5,814 nucleotides of DNA. Source: Mogibacterium sp. GTDB taxonomy: Bacteria; Bacillota_A; Clostridia; Peptostreptococcales; Anaerovoracaceae. The position numbers and the translations under genes are program-made. Position 1 is the first letter of the stretch. The number at the start of each line of letters is the position of its first letter. This document shows, piece by piece, positions 5,787 to 5,814 of the stretch. Below the pieces are notes generated by a model that did not search any database, was not told where the DNA came from, and saw only the letters and a program-made list of their open reading frames with translations. The stretch is taken from positions 1 to 5,814 of the forward strand of contig JAFUGO010000126.1 in assembly GCA_017469325.1 (NCBI GenBank), read 5' to 3'.

Positions 5787-5814
5787 ATGCTTATCGAGCC
5801 GAAATGGTCAAATA
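5787..5814 (+). CDS. Start of an unidentified gene (3' part outside window)
   Basis: ATG 5787 is preceded by GGAAGGGTGAG (5771-5781), a plausible ribosome binding site, and opens a frame reading MLIEPKWSN before the window ends. An alternative ATG at 5782 in another frame (MSCLSSRNGQI) looks less protein-like. The opening M-[IL]-I-[EK]-P-K resembles the start of FabV-type trans-2-enoyl-CoA/ACP reductases, but nine residues are too few to name it. It lies 34 nt after the ybaK-like stop with no terminator between, so it could belong to the same transcript. Confidence 0.45.

Noticed and set aside
1..5814. tRNA genes, CRISPR arrays, insertion sequences, toxin-antitoxin or defence systems
   Set aside because: No cloverleaf, regularly spaced repeats, transposase or defence-related protein was found on either strand.

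Overview
The window looks like a chromosomal housekeeping segment from a Bacillota bacterium, most likely a moderately GC-rich member of the Clostridia. The main reason is the gene order SRP RNA – dnaX – ybaB/yaaK – recR, a classic Bacillota arrangement. Strong AGGAGG-type ribosome binding sites, frequent AGA/AGG arginine codons and a YhgE/Pip-family membrane protein fit the same assignment. I cannot name a genus from the sequence alone. All confident genes lie on the + strand.

Layout. Positions 2-706 hold the C-terminal part of a YhgE/Pip-type, ABC-2-like membrane protein. The whole space between its stop codon and the next promoter (706-913) is one imperfect palindrome of about 208 nt that can fold into a nested hairpin. 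A good extended -10 promoter (915-943) then drives a small-type SRP RNA (about 956-1090), whose closing stem is followed directly by a T-run and so doubles as an intrinsic terminator. dnaX starts only 15 nt after the T-run. It is followed 18 nt later by ybaB, whose stop overlaps the recR start by one base. After an 89-nt gap with a GC-rich hairpin come brnQ and, 20 nt on, a YbaK-type tRNA-editing protein. A further gene starts at about 5787 and runs off the end.

How the genes relate. DnaX (clamp loader), YbaB (nucleoid-associated protein) and RecR (recombinational repair) form a replication/repair unit that is tightly packed and probably co-transcribed. The SRP RNA acts in co-translational protein targeting and is linked to this unit by position only. 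BrnQ imports branched-chain amino acids, and the YbaK homologue probably hydrolyses mischarged tRNA. These two are probably co-transcribed, but a functional link is only inferred.

Novelty. The protein-coding part is ordinary. The one signal not explained by standard annotation is the long hairpin-forming element at 706-913. It may be a structured non-coding RNA (its shape is loosely like 6S RNA) or a palindromic/MITE-like repeat. The sequence alone does not decide between these.
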